This document shows, piece by piece, positions 12,816-24,400 of a stretch of DNA of 64,000 bases. Location: the NCBI RefSeq assembly GCF_042477335.2, contig NC_091247.1, positions 3,494,501 to 3,558,500 of the forward strand, written 5' to 3'. The position numbers and the translations under genes are program-made. The notes beneath the pieces were generated by a model. The model was not told the DNA's origin and ran no database searches. It worked only from the letters and a program-made list of their open reading frames with translations. How positions within the stretch are numbered: position 1 is the first letter of the stretch; each line of letters starts with the position of its first letter. The stretch comes from Ovis canadensis. Taxonomy: Eukaryota > Chordata > Mammalia > Artiodactyla > Bovidae.

Positions 12816-13195
12816 CCTCTGCTGCTTCTATTTAATGTTGTGTTGGAGGTTCTGGCCTGGGTGAGAAGAAATGAAAGGCATCGAGACTGAAAAGGAAGAA
12901 GAACAACTAACTCTATTCCCAGAGGTCCAGCATCTCATATACAGAAAATCCTAACGAATCCTCCAAAAGACCGTTATAACTAGTTAGGTTGCAGGAAACA
13001 AAGTCAAGGTCAATGAAACCGCCCAAAATCACCCTCTATCCCTGCTCTTTCTATGAACTCACACCTCAGCCGTCAGGGGATGGTCTCCCTGCTTCCTTCC
13101 TGTCCTTCCTACCACCTACTCTTCACCCAGCAACCGGAACGACCCTTCTAAAGGGTCAGTCACATCCTTCCTCCCCATGTTCAAAGTCCCTCCAT

Positions 13196-13398
13196 GGACT
13201 CTCCAGGTGGCCCTAGTGGTAAAGAACCTGGCTACCAATGCAGGAATCCGAAGAGACGGTCAAGCCCTGGGTCAGGAAGATCCCCTGGAGGAGGGCATGG
13301 CAACCCACTTGTCTTCTTGCCTGGAGAATCGTACGCACAGAGGAGCCTGGTGGGCTGCAGTCCACGGGGTTGCAGAGTCGGACACGACTGAGCCCGCT
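13196..13398 (+). mobile_element. Bov-tA SINE
   Basis: Runs from the tRNA-related part (GGTAAAGAACCTG) to GTCGGACACGACTGAGC. Confidence 0.87.
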
Positions 13399-14149
13399 CG
13401 GCTTCCCATCTCAGAGAACGGGCTCAGAGCTCTTCCTGTGCAGAATCTGCACCACCCCTCCCCCACACCTCTTTCCCACCAGTGTCCCTGGGTTCAGCCC
13501 CTCCCCTTTTCTTCCATACCAGGCACTCCTGTGGAGGGTCTCTGCACCTGCTGCCCCCTGCCCAGCTGCCTGGGTACGCTCCTGCTCGTCCTTCAGTTCC
13601 TGCAGGTCTTTGCTCAAATGCCCGCTTGCAGCTTACCTCGCCTGCCCACCCCCAGATTCATCTACCCTTCCACCTCCTCGAGTCCCATACATGCAGGCAC
13701 ATTCTTTCAGCTTCCTGGAGGCTGAGAGAGGGGCAGGGATTTGTGTTTTGTCCCCTGCTGTGAGCCAGCGTGAGGCTTCTGCCTGCACAGGACTGTTTGT
13801 GGCTGGATCCTGGAGCCTGACAGTCACTTGACAACCTGGGTCTTCTCTGGCTTAGGACGCTGGGTGAAGTGGAGGCTGGGAGCCGTGGTGACCTTCCTCC
13901 TGGGCCCCTTACTCATAGGAAACTGTCTCTTTTCTGCTGTCCTCCAGGCCTTGGGCTCCGGACGGCTGGTGTTTGGCAGAGAAACCAGCAGCCCTTTCTT
14001 AGGGCTTTCTAAAGTGTTAGGCGGTGGTCCTTAGCTGAGCATCACTTACACAGGAGGTCTGGCCATGTTATTAGCCCAACACAGGCCCTTCGGTGGTGAC
14101 TTCGTTAGGACGGAGCCAGCCCCTTTTGGAAGACGTGCCTGAGGCCCGT
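13399..14149. other. DNA immediately upstream of the CpG island
   Basis: Unique pyrimidine-rich sequence. No coding or regulatory element can be named. Confidence 0.5.
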
Positions 14150-14765
14150 CGCCAAGGCTACACTCGTGGGTGAGGACCGTGCAGTTTGCCTCAGGTGTCC
14201 GGACGCCCACTTTCCCCGGACTCCATGGCTAGTGCCCACGTGGGGCGCTCCCAGGCACGGGTGGTCCAGGCAGGCTCCAGAAGCTGCAGAGGGAGGGGGT
14301 TTCCCTGGCTGCCAAGGCCGCGGGGTGGGGGTGGGGAGTGTGTATTCCAGAGGCGGCTCTCTCGGCGTGGGGTCCCCGAGCTCCCAGCACCCTGAGGTAG
14401 GAGGCGCCCTCAGGCTCTTTGGGTTACTTGACTGGAGGTTGGTTCTCTGGGTACCGAGGTCCGCTATGGGGGGAAGGCGGCTCCCCGCGCTGCGATACCA
14501 GAGTGTGGGGGGGAACCCCGGGGCTGCTCTGGGGCGCTGGACCGCAGGCGCCGAGCGCTTCCCCAGGTCGCCGTTAGCTCCACAGGAGCTCCGCCTGTCG
14601 GGCGGCGGCTGGGGTCCAGCGGCTCGGACGACCCAGCGCCGGGGAAGGGGGAGGCGCGGTACAGACAAAGGGATGCTGAGGGACCCGCCGGGGCCTGTCC
14701 GCCCGCGCGCTCGGGTGCGCGACCCCGCGCCCGCGAGAAAGGGCGGGGCCTCGGGCGGCACCCAC

Positions 14766-14870
14766 TGCGCCTGCGCGGAGGGGCGGGGCGAGCGCGAGCC
14801 GCCGCCCGCTGCGCCTGCGCAAAGGAGCGGGGAGAGTGCGGGTCGGCGGCCGCGCCCACTGCGCCTGCGC
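14766..14870. promoter_or_regulatory. Three NRF1-like sites in 44-50 bp repeat units
   Basis: The 11-mer TGCGCCTGCGC occurs at 14766, 14810 and 14860, spaced 44 and 50 bp. The first two copies are followed by similar G-rich sequence containing GCGGGG, so the block looks like a degenerate tandem repeat of a promoter module. Binding by NRF1 is inferred from motif likeness only (the usual core is GCGCATGCGC). Confidence 0.6.
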
Positions 14871-14899
14871 CGGCCTCGGCGGGGCGTGTGTGTGGTGTG

Positions 14900-15093
14900 C
14901 GCGCGCTCCCGCCGGTGGGCCGCCTCCTCAGCCGCCGCCGCCGCCGCCCCCGGGTCCGCGCACGCGCCCCCCGCCCCGGCCCGAGGCCTCGGCCCGCTCC
15001 CCCTGCTCCCCGCCCCGGCCCCGCGGGCCCCGGCTCGGCCGCGCAGCATGCAGCAGCAGCACCCGCGGCGGCGGCGACGGCGGCGGCTCTGAG
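14900..15093 (+). other. CAMSAP1: Probable non-coding first exon (5' UTR) of CAMSAP1
   Basis: A good donor, GAG|GTGAGA, ends a CGG-repeat-rich segment at 15093. An acceptor-like stretch ending TTTTGTGTGCAG lies directly before the coding ATG at 15261. Together they suggest a 167-nt intron (15094-15260) within the leader. The 5' end (transcription start) is not determined and 14900 is nominal. It is equally possible that this intron is not used and the leader is continuous. My recollection of human exon numbering, with the 263-nt exon called exon 2, leans towards the start codon lying in exon 1. Confidence 0.5.
15048..15092 (+). other. Upstream ORF, 14 codons, arginine-rich
   Basis: An ATG at 15048 (A at -3) opens a frame reading MQQQHPRRRRRRRL and stops with TGA at 15090-15092. 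The seven arginines come from the CGG-repeat part of the leader. If the 15094-15260 intron is removed, the uORF stop is separated from the main ATG by a single G (15093). Such an arrangement would be expected to affect initiation on the main frame; no expression evidence is available. Confidence 0.55.
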
Positions 15094-15260
15094 GTGAGAC
15101 GGCGGGGGCGCGGGCCGGGGCGGCGAGCCGGGGGGCACGGGGCGCGCGGGCGGCCGGTGACCAGCGGCCCCACGCGGGTCCCGGACGCGGCGAGGGGCGC
15201 GGCGCCTTTGTCCCGCGCGGCCCTGCGCGTCCCGCGCTGCAGCGGCCCTTTTGTGTGCAG

Positions 15261-15420
15261 ATGGTGGACGCGGGCGGTTGCCCGGCCGGGGAGGGCTGGA
15301 GGAGGATGGAGGCCGCGCCCGACGGCGCCGTGGACATCGTGCCGCTGGACCGCTACGACCCGGCGCGGGCCAAGATCGCCGCCAACCTGCAGTGGATCTG
15401 CGCCAAGGCCTACGGCCGAG
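15261..15420 (+). CDS. CAMSAP1: CAMSAP1 coding exon 1 (residues 1-53)
   Basis: This exon encodes the N-terminus through AKAYGR, is 160 nt long and ends in phase 1 at donor GAG|GTGGGC, a slightly weak site. The final G completes an Asp codon with the next exon. A second in-frame Met lies at residue 16. The 3' end of the exon lies in the CpG island. Confidence 0.95.
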
Positions 15421-18400
15421 GTGGGCCGGGCGCGGGGGAGGGGCCGTGCCGGCCTTTGTGCGGTGTCCCCGCGCGCGGGGTTGGGGGTCGCCGGTCCCGC
15501 AGGTGCGGCGAGGGTCGGCGCGCCCCTGCACCCCGCGGGCCGAACGCTGTCTTGTGCGGGCGGGAGTCCCGGGCCGAAACCCTTGTGACCCCTGCCCTTT
15601 TCCAGTGTGTCCGAATCCCAGGTGTGGGGTTCCGTAACGAGCATTCGTTTCGGATGGATCGGGCTTCATCCGAGTTGCTCCCTTCGGTTAATTCCAGTTT
15701 TGAAGAACTGGGTAACCTTGTTACTGGTTAGGCCTTAAATATGCTTAGTGGATTTAAGACGCTCCTATTCTTCCAGCTCTCGCGGTTTTACAGGCCCGGT
15801 GGTTCTCCTGATTATTGCCTTGGCTCCGAAGGCTTTCTTTGATTAATTTCAGATGCTTTGTTTCAGGTGCAAAATCGAGAGGGAGTTCTGTGTCATCGTT
15901 CTTTTCATTTGAAGCGTTTGTTTGAAAATTGCCTTTGTTCTGGGGAAAACGGTTCTTGTTTGTGGAGTGAGACAGAATCGGAGAGAGAGCTCTTTTCAAA
16001 AAAACGAGTCTGGTTGACCGGTTTTGAAAACTTGCTGAACGGGGCGGTTCCCGGTGACAGGATCTCACCAGTTGGAGTGGCCTGTGCTGTGGATGGAGTC
16101 GGTCAGGAGCATAGACACGCCCTGGGGATTAAAGGCAGGGCCTCCTTTTAAGTTGGTTTATAGCTACAGAGAGAGCTTCTCTCCCCCCACCCCTACCCTT
16201 TATTTTGTGGTTTTCAGCTTTACAATTCTTTTTTATGCTTCCATCAAGCTTTATTCAGTTTCTGTATAGTAGGATGGGGAAACGGTGATTTTGGGGAAAA
16301 TATGGAATTGGTAAAAAGCATGCATGCAGTTTTTGGGACTTTCCCGGCAGTTCCTGGTGGTTCAAACAGTAAAGCGTCTGTCTACAGTGCGGGAGACCTG
16401 GGTCCGATCCCTGGGTCGGGAAGATCCGCTGGAGAAGGAAATGGCAATCCACTCCAGGGCCATTGCCTGGAAAATCCCGTGGACAGGGGAGCCTGGTAGG
16501 CTATAGTCCAAGGGATCGCAAAGAGTCGGACACAACTGAGCGACTTCACTTTCTCACTTTTGCAGTCCAGTGGTTAAGACCCTCTACTTCCAATGTAGGC
16601 AGCATGAGTTCAATTCCTGGTTGGGGAACTAAGATCCTGCATGCTTTGGAGCAGCCAGGAAAAAAAAAAAGCCTGTATGGAGTTTTAGAGTATGGGGTGA
16701 GGAATGGTCATCCTAGAGCAGCTACTCCGGTGTCCAGCTGTCAGCTTAAGGAGAAGGACGTGGCTGTTGAACTTTGCAGGGTTCAGGTCCCCAGTCCGTG
16801 GCCTCCCCTTACACCTGCCTCATGTCTTGCGTTGACTGTTGGTTTGCTTTTCTTCGTGCACCACGTATTTTTACACCACTGAGCTCTTCTGGTTTAGTTC
16901 TGCCTGTCACAGTGACTGCTTTATCCGCATCAGGGCCTTGGATTCCCCCTCGCGTGCTCCCGTGCCCCCCCCTCGCGTGCTCCTGTGCCCCCCTCCTCGC
17001 GTGCTCCCGTGCCCCCCCCCTCGCGTGCTCCCGTGTCCCCCTCCTCGCTTTTCCAGTGCTGTGTAGTATTTCACAGGAAGCCTGTTCGCCGTTGCCGGGC
17101 GCTGGCTGGCTGGCCTCCAGTTCTGCGCTTCGGCACAGCGCGTTCTCCGGAGTGGCCCTTGGGGCGCATGTGCAGCGTCACTCCTGTGTGTATTTTTAAG
17201 ACTTTTGCATATGGAGTGGGACTGAATGGTGTACAGACACGAATGCTTCTAAAAAGCCCTCTCGTTGTTTGCTCTCCAATTTCTTAAGCTTAGTGAATGC
17301 ATTTTTATCCTGTTGCATTTAGCTTTGGCATCCAGCGTGGGATTTGTCAGCTCTCTGGCAATAAATATGCATCTCTCTCGGTGTCAGGATTGGATTAGTT
17401 TCGTTTTATTTCCAGGACCAGATCACCCTTTATTACTCGTTGGCACTTCAGGTAATTAATTCGAGAGCTGATGTGAAAACTGGCTGTAAAATTTTGAGAT
17501 GACTGGGGGTGTGTATTTATAGAGCAGAGCGTGAGCAGGGGCTGAAGGAGCCTGAAGGCCATCTGAGGTTCTGAGGCTGGGCTGCCTGTTGCCCGTCCGC
17601 TGCCTCAGCGCGTTCAAACACTGGATTTTCGGGAGGTGTGCTTTCCATTCATTTTTGCAGAATGAGGATGCTTTTCCTGTCTGTACCATGGCATGGGGGG
17701 TCACAGCCTGGTGGGAGGTTCCTGGCGACTCAGCGCAGGGTCTTGTCTTTCAGGAGACAGTGGGAGGCGGGGATTTTGGTAGAGGACCATGTAGATCTTT
17801 CCCCCCAAACTCTCTCCTTCATCCAAGGGCCTGTTCTTTGTTTCGTCTTTGGACGCCTCCATGTTCCTCTCTCGCTTGGTTTTCAGTTAGTTAGAATCAT
17901 GGTTTCAGTCTGCATGCTTTACTTGTCAGTCAGCTCTTGAGGGGGATGATGGCGAATGTGGCTTACATCTTTGCTTGTTACACAATTGTTCATTGAGTAG
18001 CTACACTGTTTGCATAGGAACGGAAAGCATGTGAACTCTCCAGGGCGACATGCTCTGAGGCCGCCTTGTTGCGTGCACGCCTTTTGGGACTTGGGTCTCC
18101 CCGGGGCCCACTGTCTGCCGTTTGTAGGAAGTGGGGAGGCCCAGGCGAGCTCACCCTTGGCCGGGCCTGGAGGTGGCACATGGTTGTGCAGCAAGGCTCC
18201 CTCCGGTTCTCCTCGTCCGCGGCACAGCCGGGAACTGTGGGCCGGCTTGTGCTTTTGTTTTCAGATTCTCCTCCTCTCTTTTGGGGGTGTAACTCTTGTT
18301 TCATTGACAGTGTCTTGATTTTTTCAGAAATAACATATTGGACATGTTGAAAGTTATTTACTTAAAAGAGTCATTAGAGTAGAACCTGCTTAGCTGAAAT

Positions 18401-21400
18401 GTTTTTGTGATGTCCTTTTGGGTGAAAGTCTTAGTTGGTCAAGTTTAAAGGGGTGACTTGAAGTTTATTTTACGGTACAGGGTGGACTGGAGCTACTGCA
18501 TTCCTGGCTTTCGATTTCAGTCCGTGACCTTAGGAACCTTGGTATTCAGGCCTGAGTCTCAGGGACAGTGGGCGAGTGACAGCTTCTGTTACCTCCCGAG
18601 GACAGTGTTGAGAAAGTAACCCACGGAAAGCACTGGAAGGCACTCGGTTCTTTGCAGGTGTGCTGCTGTGTGACCGAGGAGCCCTGGAAACCAAGTTGCA
18701 GCTCGCCACGAGCTGGGCTGCCAGGACCTAGAGGCCACCAGGGTCCACCTTCCCTTTCTGTTGGCAACTGGGGGATCGGAGGGGCTGCGGGGCTCTCCAG
18801 AGCCCGCTGCTGGTGAGGGGCTGGCACTCTGGCCTCTCAGCACAGTCTCCTCATTAACTGCTGACTTGGAAACCACTCTGTGGGACAGCAGGCCGGGGCA
18901 GCCTTGAGTGGGGTCTTGAGGAGCAGGCCGCTGGTTGGGTCGAGCCCAAGGCCAGCTCGGTGCCTGATGTTAGGAGCCGAACCCCCTCCCTGTGTGCTCC
19001 AGGGGGGTCAGCACTTTCCTTTGTTGTCCGACATCTGACTGAGAGAGGGAGCACGTGGTCAGTGTTCCTCCAGGCCCAGAGCTGAGGATGAAGTGGCCGC
19101 TGCGTCCGTCCCGGGACTGGCTTGGACGTGGCCGCTGAGTCACCTGGGAGGCCCTCGTTCATGAGCATGTCGAGGTTTATTGTTGTTGACAAGTTTTTTT
19201 GATATGATTTCAGATGATTGGTTTTTGAGTTTTTCAGAAATATTTTTTAAATGTATTTAGAAAATCAGAGTATAACTGCCTCCAGTGTTGTTCGTTTCTG
19301 CTGCACAACAGCAGGAATCAGCTGCATTGCACGGGTACCCCTTCCCTCCTGAGGCTCCCTCCCTAGGCTTTGTATTTCCATAGTCTTTTGTTTTTAGTAC
19401 GGGATTTGGATGCTGCTGGGATGGGAGGTGACAGGGCAGCCTGGCTGCGTCTGCTCAGTGAGTACTAAGTACTAGGGGGTCAGGACGCTGGCTGACAGTG
19501 TGGCCTGGCTGCCCCTCTGCCTGGGCGTGCTGAGGACTGCACACATCTGAGGTCAGGGTGCTTATGGTTGTCCCGTTCAGTGCCATGTCTGCAGGACAGT
19601 CTGTGCTCACGTATTTATCAGGTTGCTTAAAGAGTTGGAACCACCTTTGAAACAGGTGGGATAGGAAGACTTCTGTCCTGGTGGCTGTACGTGGCTGAAT
19701 TTTTATTTCTAAAGATACAACTGTTTGTACATGTTCTCTTTCCTATCCTGATGCCGCAAATGAAACACTAACCAAAGAATGTGAATCTGTCTTTAAGTTC
19801 AAACTGTCCTGAACCTTTGAATCAAAAGCGTTGGCCACTGGTGTGCTTTAGGCTGCTAAGTTTGTGTAAGTGTTCTTACAAAGAGCCCTGCCTATTTTCT
19901 TTGTATTCCATTTATCCTCCTGATTGCCCACAGGTGTCCAAGCTGGTTTTCTGGTGGCTGTATCACCATTTTATGTACCAGTCTCCTTTTTCGCTTCCTA
20001 CATTGAGGAATTCAGATGGCTGTCATTTTTCATCTAACGGAAAGGTGACCAGGATGGAGCCAGGATCGTGTTCATTTAACCAGGAACAGCCTCATAGCTG
20101 TCACGGGCATGGTTGGAAGTACAAGGGGAGGAGTTATGTGATGCTCTTTCCTTATTTGCTGAAAATTCGCATGAACCGTTGACATATACAGAGGAAAGTG
20201 AAGTAATGCATGATGAAAAACGGCAGCGTGTCCTTAGTACAGGACCTGTCTCAAGGCGGAAGATGGAATTGTCAGGTGTTTCCATGGGACCCGAGTGCCT
20301 GGGCTGCAGGGCGCCGTGGTCCCTGTGGGGGCTGCTTGGAGTGGGGGGCTTCGTGGGGAGGTGGGCTTTGAAGGATGGCGGATATTTGGGTAGTCCACCC
20401 ACCCCAGGAGTAGAGGGGAGGGCATCTGGCAGGTTCTGTGCAGAGGAGGAAGTGTTTGTAGGCCTGAGTCGATTAACCTTATTGTGACAGGATTTGTGGA
20501 CCGAAATAGTAGGTGATTAGCGTGGAAACTAGTGTGGGCCAGACTGTTCGCCGGGTTCCCAGCTGGCTAGGGATTTCTTTCCCGATGGGTGCCAGGGAAG
20601 GTCTTTGCGTAGGGGCGATGGGTTGAGAGCTAGCCTGGCAAGATGCTTCTGACAGGTTGGAGTGGGTAGGGGCTGTATCCGTGCAATGTCCAGCAGCCCT
20701 GTCTACAGCCCATTCAGGCTGCTGTAACAAGACATAGACTGGGTGGCCTAAGAACAATAGTTTTTCCTCACGACTGGGGAGGGTGGACATTCAAGATCAA
20801 GGTGCTGGTAGACTGGGTCTCTGGTGAGAGCCTGCTTCCTGGTTCGTAGACGCTGTCTTCTCTCTGTGCCCTCGTTTGTGGCAGAGGGGTCAGGGAGCCT
20901 CCATGGATGGGCTCACACCCCACTGATGGGGCTCCACCCTCATGACTTAATCACCCCCCCAAAGCCCCATCTCCTAACACCTTCACCTTGGCGGTCAGGT
21001 TTCGTTACATGAGTTTTGGGGGACACATACATGAAGCCCATAGCAGAGCTGATGTCGCTTTGACTTGAAGTACCAAGGTCTTGGCCAGTTTGTCTCCAGT
21101 GGGAATTAGGTAGGTTGAGTCAACAGATACTGAGAGGGCGGAGTCCCTGAGACTGGCTGGATGATGAGGTGGGGGAAGTGGGCAGACGCCGCAGGGCCAG
21201 CTGGGCGGCCACCAGAGCCTGCAGGACCCTTTGGGAGTATTTATAGTCTTCCTTGCCTAGAACCTCCCCGCCGTCAGGGCTTTGTTGTCACAGAGAGACG
21301 ATCTTTGAGTTTATTTCTATTTCTGATTTCTCTGCTGTGCCTTGCCCTCTCTCTCTGTGACTGTTCATGCTAACTAGTTCACTTAAGTATCCCTCAGTCA

Positions 21401-24400
21401 CTGTCCTCCAGGTGCTTCAGACTCAGGCAAAATTAAACTTGCATCAGTTCGACTGAGCCTGATGTTGTGACCCGTGGGCCCTTGGTTTGCTTCTCAGGGC
21501 TCCCAGAGTGCCAGCCACGGGCCTTGCGCACACAGACCTGTGGTGTGGGGCCGGGAGACTGCAGTGCCTGAGAGGAGCTGGTGCAGGCAGCTCCCTTGGG
21601 GGAATCTGGAATATTCCATTCAAGAAAGTGAAGCTGAGTGTGTGGCTCAGGTGGGTGAGAACCAGGCCAGGGAGGGTGGGGGCAGTGCCGCCTCCCCCAG
21701 GCTAAGGGAAAGCGGGTTCTGGTTGGGCTGGAATGTGAGTTTAGCACCTGTGAGATAAATGTGGATTGGAGAGACTGCCTAGGGCCAGATCTTGGAATAC
21801 CTGAAATAGCTGGTAGTTGTGTTTTGTTTTTGTATGTGAGTTGGGGAGCCATTGAAGGTTTCTTAGGAGGGAAGAGATGTATATTAAACCTTGGTTTTTT
21901 AGAGAAATCTCTGTGGAGTGGGTTCCGGTTGAGTATACAGTGAAGAATCTTATTGGACCTTTGAGAAAACCAATTTCACATCCAGTAAAATGCACCCGTT
22001 TGTGAGAGTATATAGTCTGATGAGTTTAAATGGATGTGTTCATCCCATGCACGGGGCCACAAGCAAGGTAAGCCATTCTCAGCACCTCCAGGGGTTCCCG
22101 TGAGCCCCTGCAGTCAGCTCTTTCCCAGAGCGCGCCTGAGTCTCGTTTCGCCTGCATCAGGCGCTCTTCGTCTGCCTTCCCTTACCTTCATAATGTCCCA
22201 GGGATGCGTCCACGCGTGAAGACCTTTTTGGCTTAGTGCTGGTGGTTTGGCTCCCCGCATTTTGCGTATTCATTCACTTGTTGATGGACAGACACTTGGA
22301 TTGCTTCCGGTTCTGTCCTCCAGGGATGGAGCTGCTGTGAAACGTCCCTGAGTGTCTGAGTGTGTGTGGGCGTGTGTCCCCGTTTGTCTCGGTCAGTGCC
22401 TGGGCGTGGAGCTCCCGGGTCGTGTGCGCATGCGCAGAGGCTGTGTCGTCTTTTATCTCCACCAGCGACGCGCGGTGTGAGAGCTGCAGTTGCCCCGCAG
22501 CCTTGCCAACACGTGGCGCTGTCAGTCTTTCAGCGGAGGCCGGTCCAGTGGGTGGGTTGTGACGGTCACCGCGGTTTCCCTGCTGACTAATGATGAGTCT
22601 TCTTTTTTTTTTTTTTTTAAGTGTGCTTATTGGCCAGTTGAATCTATTTTCTGTGGAGATGCCTTTTCCAATCTTTGGCGAGTTTTTCTTAAAAATAAAA
22701 GTTTTGTCTTGAGAAAATTGTATACTAACATGTAGTTGTAAGAGATCTTACAGAGAGGTTCTGGTCACCATTTACCAGATTTCCCCAGTGGTAACTCCTT
22801 GCAAAACCATAGTATAATGTCACGACTGGGATAGTGAGGTTGTATAATTAGATGCTGAACATTCTGTCCACAAGGACCTCTTCTGTTACTCTCTTCCCTT
22901 TTATAGTCATACCTACCTCCCTTCCTCACTGCTTGCTTGAGATTTATTTTGCCCCTCTTTTTTTTACCTTCTAGTTTCTTGAGGTAAGGATTCAGACTAT
23001 TGATTTGAGATCTGTCCACTTTTCTAGCGTAAGCATTTAGTGCTATGAATTTTCCACACGGTACTGCCTTAGCCGCACCCCACGTATGTTATATTTACAT
23101 CCAGTTCTATGTATTTCTCTTTATTTCTCTTGATACTGCCAATTTGATTCATGAATTATTTAGAAGTGTGATTTCCAGTTGTTGAAATTTTCCTGTTCTG
23201 TGTTTTTGTTCCTATTTCTAGTCTGATTCCGTGTGGTGAGATAGCATACTCTGTGATTGCCATTCTTTTAAACTTGTTAAGATTTGTTTTAGGGCCCATT
23301 TGTTTTGATGCTTTTGAACTGTGGTGTTGGAGAAGACTTGTGAGTCCCTTGGACTGCAAGGAGATCCAACCAGTCCGTTCTAAAGGAGATCAGTCCTGAA
23401 TATTCAGTGGAAGGACTGATGCTGAAGCTCCAATACTTTTGGCTACCTGATGCGTAGAACTGACTCATTGGAAAAGACCTTGATCCTGGGAAAGATTGAA
23501 GGTGGGAGGAGAAGGGCCAATAGAGGATGAGATGGTTGGATGGCATCACCGACTTGATGGACGTGAGTTTGAATAAGCTCTGGGAGTTGGTGATGGACAG
23601 GGAGGCCTGGCGTGCTGCAGTCCATGAGGTCGCAGAGTCGGACACGACTGAGCTCCTGAACTGAACTGAAGGCCTGTTTTGGTGAATATTCTGTGAGCAT
23701 TTGAAGGAATGTGTTTTCTGTTGTTGGGTGGCGTGTTCTTCGCGGGCCAGTCAGATTCTGCCTGTGGTTTGTGTTGTTCAGATCTCTCTCCGTGTTGATT
23801 TTGTGTCTGACGGTTCTGTCAGTTCAGGTGGGGGTGTTGAAGTAAGTCCCTAGCTGTGCTTGGAGTCCCTAACTATGGCTGACGGCTCTGTGGTGCTTTT
23901 AACATCAGTTCCTAGGCTTGTAGCTTGCCAGATCCACACTTAGTGCTGTAAAGTGCTCTTGGTGGATTGACCCTTCTCTGTTACGTGATGCCCCACTTTA
24001 CATCACAGGCTCAGGGGTCTCCCCTGGTGACTGAGTCGGTATTAAGGAACCTGCCTGCGATGCAGGAGACTGAGCTCAGTCCCTGGGTCGGCAAGATCCC
24101 CAGTATTCTTGCCTGGAGAATCCCATGGACAGAGAGAGGAGCCTGGTGGGCTGCAGACCAGAGGGTCGCAAAGAGTCAGACGTGACTGAAGCAACTTGGC
24201 ATACATAATGTTCCACTTTATTTCTAGTAGTTTTCTTTCTATTTAATACTTTATCAGATGTTAATATAGCTCTTCCTGTTTTTTTTAAAAACAATATTTG
24301 CCTATATAGCCTTTTCTATCCCTTTACTTGCATCCTACTTATATTGTTGAATTCGAAATAATATTCTTGTAGATGACATATAATTGTACCTATTTTTTAA

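Larger units (their letters stand above)
10075..13010 (+). mobile_element. L1-derived block with nested insertions
   Basis: 10075-10393, 10679-11230, 11651-12690 and 12816-13010 resemble L1 ORF2 and 3' sequence in plus orientation, e.g. CAGACGGTTTCACTGGTGAATT with later untranslated-type sequence. CHR SINEs at 10394, 11231 and 12692 and a BovB at 11395 interrupt it. A C-run lies at about 12579. Confidence 0.7.
14150..15620 (+). promoter_or_regulatory. CAMSAP1: CpG-island promoter of CAMSAP1
   Basis: This is a dense GC- and CpG-rich block surrounding the first exons, with no TATA box evident near a likely start. GC boxes (GGGCGGGGC) lie at 14741-14749 and 14781-14789. Three copies of TGCGCCTGCGC, resembling the NRF1 palindrome, lie at 14766-14776, 14810-14820 and 14860-14870. 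This is the usual layout of a broadly expressed CpG-island promoter. Edges are estimated by eye. Long open frames on both strands here are a by-product of few stop codons in GC-rich DNA. Confidence 0.85.

Noticed and set aside
14105-15669. Long open frames (about 400 codons) on the minus strand over the CpG island
   Set aside because: They are Arg/Pro/Ala/Gly-rich, overlap the promoter and first exon, and reflect scarcity of stop codons in GC-rich DNA. No family motif is visible.
16949-17048. Regularly spaced repeats resembling a CRISPR array
   Set aside because: Units are directly tandem, without unique spacers, in a vertebrate intron; it is a minisatellite.
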